33,821 bases of DNA from IMG/VR virus record IMGVR_UViG_3300028569_000099, positions 1 through 33,821 of that record; one strand, written 5' to 3'. A program made the position numbers and the translations under genes. This DNA comes from a virus. Below the pieces are notes generated by a model. That model worked only from the letters and a program-made list of their open reading frames with translations, made no database searches and was not told where the DNA came from. This document shows, piece by piece, positions 31,702 to 33,821 of this stretch (the first letter of the stretch is position 1; the number at the start of each line of letters is the position of its first letter).

Positions 31702-32554
31702 GCACCCGATCTACATCGTCTCCAAAGGGAGATGGGGGACAACGCTCACGGCAGATGCGCTTGAACGAATGGGCGCCAAGTACCGCGTGGTGGTCGAGGA
31801 GCAGGAATTCGATAACTACGCAAGTAGCGTAGATCCGTTAAGGTTGTTGGTTTTGCCGCAGAGATACCTTGATAGCTACGTGACGTGTGATGAGCTGGGG
31901 AATGCGAAGAGCAAAGGCCCCGGCGCGGCACGTAACTTCGCATGGGATCACTCCATCTCTCTGGGCGCCACCCGCCACTGGGTGCTGGACGACAACATCG
32001 ATGGCTTTCACCGCCTTAATCGCAACATGAAAATCAAGTGCGAAACGCCAGCAATATTCCGTGCGGCTGAGGACTTTGTCGAGCGCTATACCAACGTGCC
32101 TATTGCTGGGTTCAACTACTCTATGTTCGCCAAGCGTAAAGACACGCCTCCGCCGTTTGTTTTGAACACCCGCATCTACTCTTGCCTGTTGATTGAAAAC
32201 GCGCTTAAACACCGCTGGGAGGGGCGCTACAACGAAGACACACACCTATCCCTGCGCGCACTCAAAGACGGCATGTGTACGGTGCAGTTCAATGCGTTTT
32301 TGCAGAACAAGGTTAGAACCCAATCGATGGGTGGCGGCAACACTGAAGCCTTCTACGCAAGCGAGGGCACTATGCCCAAGTCACAGATGCTCGAGGAGTT
32401 GCACCCAGACGTCGCAAGGGTGGTGTGGAAGTTTGACCGCTGGCACCACTTTGTTGACTACAACAGATTCAAAAAGAACAGGCTTGTCAAGCGTGACGGG
32501 CTTGTCATCCCTGAAGGCACAAACGAATACGGTATGAGGCTCGTCAATGAATAA
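31685..32554 (+). CDS. TET-associated-type glycosyltransferase (TAGT-like)
   Basis: 289 residues from ATG 31685 (ATG at 31691 is also possible). Landmarks match the TAGT family of phage DNA-base transferases: HPIYIVSKGRW at 7-17, YRVVVEEQEFDNYAS near 33-47, GPGAARNFAWDHS at 78-90, HWVLDDNIDGFHRL with the metal-binding DDN at 102-104, then FRAAEDFVERYTNVPIAGFN and the acidic YNEDTHLSLRAL. It is expected to move a sugar from a nucleotide donor onto a hydroxylated cytosine or similar base in phage DNA, protecting it from restriction. No TET/JBP oxygenase is seen in this window; it may be elsewhere in the genome or the acceptor differs. It overlaps its neighbours on both sides. Confidence 0.75.
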   Translation: MSMKPKHPIYIVSKGRWGTTLTADALERMGAKYRVVVEEQEFDNYASSVDPLRLLVLPQRYLDSYVTCDELGNAKSKGPGAARNFAWDHSISLGATRHWVLDDNIDGFHRLNRNMKIKCETPAIFRAAEDFVERYTNVPIAGFNYSMFAKRKDTPPPFVLNTRIYSCLLIENALKHRWEGRYNEDTHLSLRALKDGMCTVQFNAFLQNKVRTQSMGGGNTEAFYASEGTMPKSQMLEELHPDVARVVWKFDRWHHFVDYNRFKKNRLVKRDGLVIPEGTNEYGMRLVNE

Positions 32555-32819
32555 CACTCTCACAGCAAAAGAACGCGCCTACGTGGGGCTTGTCAAAGAG
32601 CTCCCGTGCTCTGTGTGCGACCAAGAGGGGCCCAGCGACGCGCACCACGTCAAACAGCATAGGCAGTACACCGTCATAGCCTTGTGCAAGTCCTGCCACC
32701 AAGGGAGCAAGATGGGCTGGCATGGGGAGCGTAGGGCGTGGGCAATAGCCAAGATGGAGGAGATAGACGCCCTGAACATCACCGTAAAACGCATCATGGA
32801 GCTGGTTTTAAAGGGTTAG
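32547..32819 (+). CDS. Ref-like HNH nuclease
   Basis: 90 residues, overlapping the previous stop by 8 nt. C21/C24 (CSVC) and C47/C50-H51 (CKSCH) form a treble-clef site with H33/H34 (DAHHV) in the active-site strand and H59 (GWHGERRAW). This matches the Ref family of RecA-dependent nucleases carried by phages (P1 Ref). It cuts single strands at RecA filaments or otherwise joins the recombination set. The C-terminal helix (AKMEEIDALNITVKRIMEL) is typical. It ends the rightward early operon; no clear terminator follows before the next promoter. Confidence 0.8.
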   Translation: MNNTLTAKERAYVGLVKELPCSVCDQEGPSDAHHVKQHRQYTVIALCKSCHQGSKMGWHGERRAWAIAKMEEIDALNITVKRIMELVLKG

Positions 32820-32851
32820 GGAAAACACCTACAAAAATATTTATAAAAAGA

Positions 32852-32882
32852 TTGCACAAGCGTTTTAACTTCATGTTAAGAT
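32852..32882 (+). promoter_or_regulatory. Rightward promoter with operator matching the leftward early promoter
   Basis: TTAAC-TTCAT-GTTAA at 32865-32879 repeats the operator near 28886, and TAAGAT (32877-32882) is the -10. The 20-base block beginning TTTTAACT and ending TGTTAAGAT (32863-32882) agrees with the leftward promoter at 18 of 20 positions. The -35 is TTGCAC (32852-32857), with a long spacer of 19 nt. A short perfect palindrome CAGGT-T-ACCTG (32901-32911) follows in the leader. Confidence 0.6.
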
Positions 32883-32924
32883 CCTAATCACTGCAATAAG
32901 CAGGTTACCTGAAAGACAAACATC

Positions 32925-33239
32925 ATGACTACAGCAACATTGATCCAAACAGAAGCTCTGATCTCTACAATCACTTCTGACATCGACTCACTCTACGTGC
33001 TCGACCAACAAGCCAAAGCATTGGCTGAGCAAATCAAAGCTCTCAAAGATTCCATCGCCAACAAGTATGGCGAAGGCGAGCACAAAGGCGAACTCCACAG
33101 CGTAACTGTTCAGTTGGTTCCAATCTCTGGCACGGTTGACTACAAAAAGCTTTGCGTGGCTTACGGCATTCAAGACGATGTTCTTGACACATACCGTAAA
33201 GCAGGTCGCGCTGACATACGTGTGACACCATCAAAATAA
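32925..33239 (+). CDS. Conserved coiled-coil phage protein, function unknown
   Basis: 104 residues. Helical N-terminal part with heptads (YVLDQQAKALAEQIKALKDS), then strands (SVTVQLVPISGTVDYKKL) and a C-terminal polar end (KAGRADIRVTPSK). It is monocistronic: it has its own promoter with operator and its own terminator, so it may be made early and abundantly under the YdaS/Cro-like regulator. It may bind DNA or inhibit a host enzyme, but no motif shows this. Confidence 0.65.
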   Translation: MTTATLIQTEALISTITSDIDSLYVLDQQAKALAEQIKALKDSIANKYGEGEHKGELHSVTVQLVPISGTVDYKKLCVAYGIQDDVLDTYRKAGRADIRVTPSK

Positions 33240-33242
33240 ACA

Positions 33243-33264
33243 GGGGGCGAAAGCCCCTTTTTTT
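33243..33264 (+). terminator. Rho-independent terminator after the coiled-coil gene
   Basis: GGGGC at 33244-33248 pairs with GCCCC at 33253-33257 around a GAAA tetraloop, followed directly by seven T (33258-33264). It starts 4 nt after the gene's stop codon. Very strong. Confidence 0.92.
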
Positions 33265-33334
33265 ATTCTTTTTTTTGACATAAAACTAGCCTACGATTTC
33301 ATGGCAACAATCGGTTGCACTAATGGGGTAAATC

Positions 33335-33550
33335 ATGAAATTTGAAATAGAGTTTGGTTGGATTGGAAATGAGAAAGTTACGATCGAGTCATGGGATTTC
33401 GAAAAAATTACCGAAATACATAATTTCATCCAATTCATGGAAGAAAACGGCTGGGCGGTTGACTATGAAGCAATTGAGCCTGATGATGAAGATGATACGG
33501 AAGAAGAAGAAGTGACGCCTCTAGGTTTAACTTCCGACGAAGAACTGTAA
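33335..33550 (+). CDS. Small acidic protein, function unknown
   Basis: 71 residues; GGGGT lies about 8 nt upstream, so initiation is moderate. Very acidic: residues 45-57 are almost only Asp and Glu (DDEDDTEEEE). The N-terminus MKFEIEFGWIGNEKVTIESW forms strands. Such charge is seen in DNA-mimic or anti-restriction proteins of phages, but also in many disordered proteins. TTGACA occurs at 33275-33280 without a fitting -10, so the promoter is unclear. Function unknown. Confidence 0.6.
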   Translation: MKFEIEFGWIGNEKVTIESWDFEKITEIHNFIQFMEENGWAVDYEAIEPDDEDDTEEEEVTPLGLTSDEEL

Positions 33551-33562
33551 CTTATAAGCTAC

Positions 33563-33596
33563 AAAAGGGGCTTACTTCGCTAAGAGGTAAAGCCCC
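33563..33596 (-). terminator. Candidate terminator of the small leftward gene
   Basis: GGGGCTT (33567-33573) pairs with AAGCCCC (33590-33596). On the minus strand the 3' arm is followed by TTTT (33566-33563). It overlaps the final codons and stop of the 47-residue membrane protein gene. Only four T in the run, so efficiency is uncertain. Confidence 0.45.
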
Positions 33597-33715
33597 ACAT
33601 TGCTGAATGCATACCCGATATATACCATTGCCATATACGGATTTCCTTTGAACAGTTGTTCTCCCGCAATGTAGGCGTAAATAAGCCCAGTGATGATGAT
33701 TAAAGGTGCGCTCAT
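33572..33715 (-). CDS. 47-residue membrane protein
   Basis: Reads MSAPLIIITGLIYAYIAGEQ and continues with a basic turn (LFKGNPYMAM) and a second hydrophobic part (VYIGYAFSNVGLYLLAK). This two-segment hairpin with GYAFSNVGL is a type seen in small phage proteins next to host-takeover genes. The start shares its first base with the upstream stop (TAATG). Its end lies in a candidate terminator hairpin. Function unknown; probably sits in the inner membrane. Confidence 0.65.
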   Translation of the reverse strand: MSAPLIIITGLIYAYIAGEQLFKGNPYMAMVYIGYAFSNVGLYLLAK

Positions 33716-33821
33716 TAGAACTCACTCACATCGTAGACTTGACCCCTGAACTCGATGAGCCCCTCACCAAACTTATGGCACAGCTCAGGCCACAACAATC
33801 GACCATTGAAAAAATTTAGCA
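33715..33821 (-). CDS. Partial small gene cut by the right edge
   Basis: An open minus-strand frame from the window edge encodes 34 residues, ending with EGLIEFRGQVYDVSEF before TAA, which overlaps the ATG of the membrane protein gene. It includes RLLWPELCHKFGEG. The start is outside the window or at an unseen codon. Probably a small early protein of the same leftward operon. Confidence 0.6.
   Translation of the reverse strand, partial: LNFFNGRLLWPELCHKFGEGLIEFRGQVYDVSEF

Noticed and set aside
33275-33297. TTGACA with TACGAT as a promoter for the acidic protein
   Set aside because: The spacer is only 11 nt and no hexamer near 17 nt fits a -10; only the -35 looks good.
1-33821. tRNA genes, CRISPR arrays, insertion sequences, integrase or attachment sites
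   Set aside because: No cloverleaf, regular repeat-spacer array, transposase or integrase motif, or direct repeat pair at gene ends was seen while reading.

Overview
The window is a stretch of a tailed double-stranded DNA phage genome (Caudoviricetes). It is most likely a short-tailed, podovirus-like phage of a Gram-negative bacterium. The evidence is an adaptor of the type found in phage SU10, a nozzle-type tail hub, large internal or ejection-type virion proteins including a lytic transglycosylase, a phage lysozyme cassette, and early genes of the YdaS/YdaU/RusA/Ref kind common in phages and prophages of proteobacteria. No terminase, portal, major capsid, DNA polymerase, integrase, tRNA gene or CRISPR array is visible. 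Both ends cut through genes, so the window is internal to a larger genome. Host and habitat cannot be read directly; gene content resembles uncultured aquatic phages.

Layout. (1) 1-7640, rightward: an adaptor-like protein with a discoidin-like front domain, a free-standing GIY-YIG homing endonuclease, a zinc-ribbon protein, a long fibre and small fibre-tip proteins, then three consecutive paralogous genes that each encode six kelch-like blades. (2) 7669-11234: a coiled-coil protein, a glycosyltransferase, a small protein, then a lysis cassette (small membrane proteins, a 3TM-type holin candidate, a lysozyme with a Glu-Cys-Thr triad). (3) 11282-25455: SU10-type adaptor, fibre, nozzle with inserted domains, a small protein, a giant 1803-residue protein carrying an SGNH-hydrolase domain and a long Ala/Asn/Val/Thr tract, two further internal-type proteins and a transglycosylase protein, closed by a strong terminator.

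(4) 25529-28847, leftward: an eleven-gene operon with stop/start overlaps at most junctions. It encodes small membrane and soluble proteins, an SSB-like protein with an acidic tip, a winged-helix-like protein and a RecB/Cas4-type nuclease. (5) 28848-28984: divergent control region with two copies of a TTAAC-N5-GTTAA palindrome. (6) 28985-32819, rightward: YdaS/Cro-like regulator, DUF1376 (YdaU-like) replication protein, zinc-binding protein, RusA resolvase, several small conserved proteins, a TET-associated-type glycosyltransferase and a Ref-like HNH nuclease. (7) 32852-33821: a third copy of the palindrome precedes a small operon with its own terminator, followed by an acidic protein and, on the opposite strand, a membrane miniprotein and a gene cut by the right edge.

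Working together: the late module builds the tail, its receptor-binding parts and injected proteins, and lyses the cell. The two divergent early modules supply recombination and replication functions and a candidate DNA-glucosylating enzyme, probably under a shared operator read by the YdaS/Cro-like protein. The most notable items are the three tandem six-bladed propeller genes, the SGNH domain inside the giant virion protein, the three-site operator set, the TAGT-like glycosyltransferase, and several genes under 60 residues.
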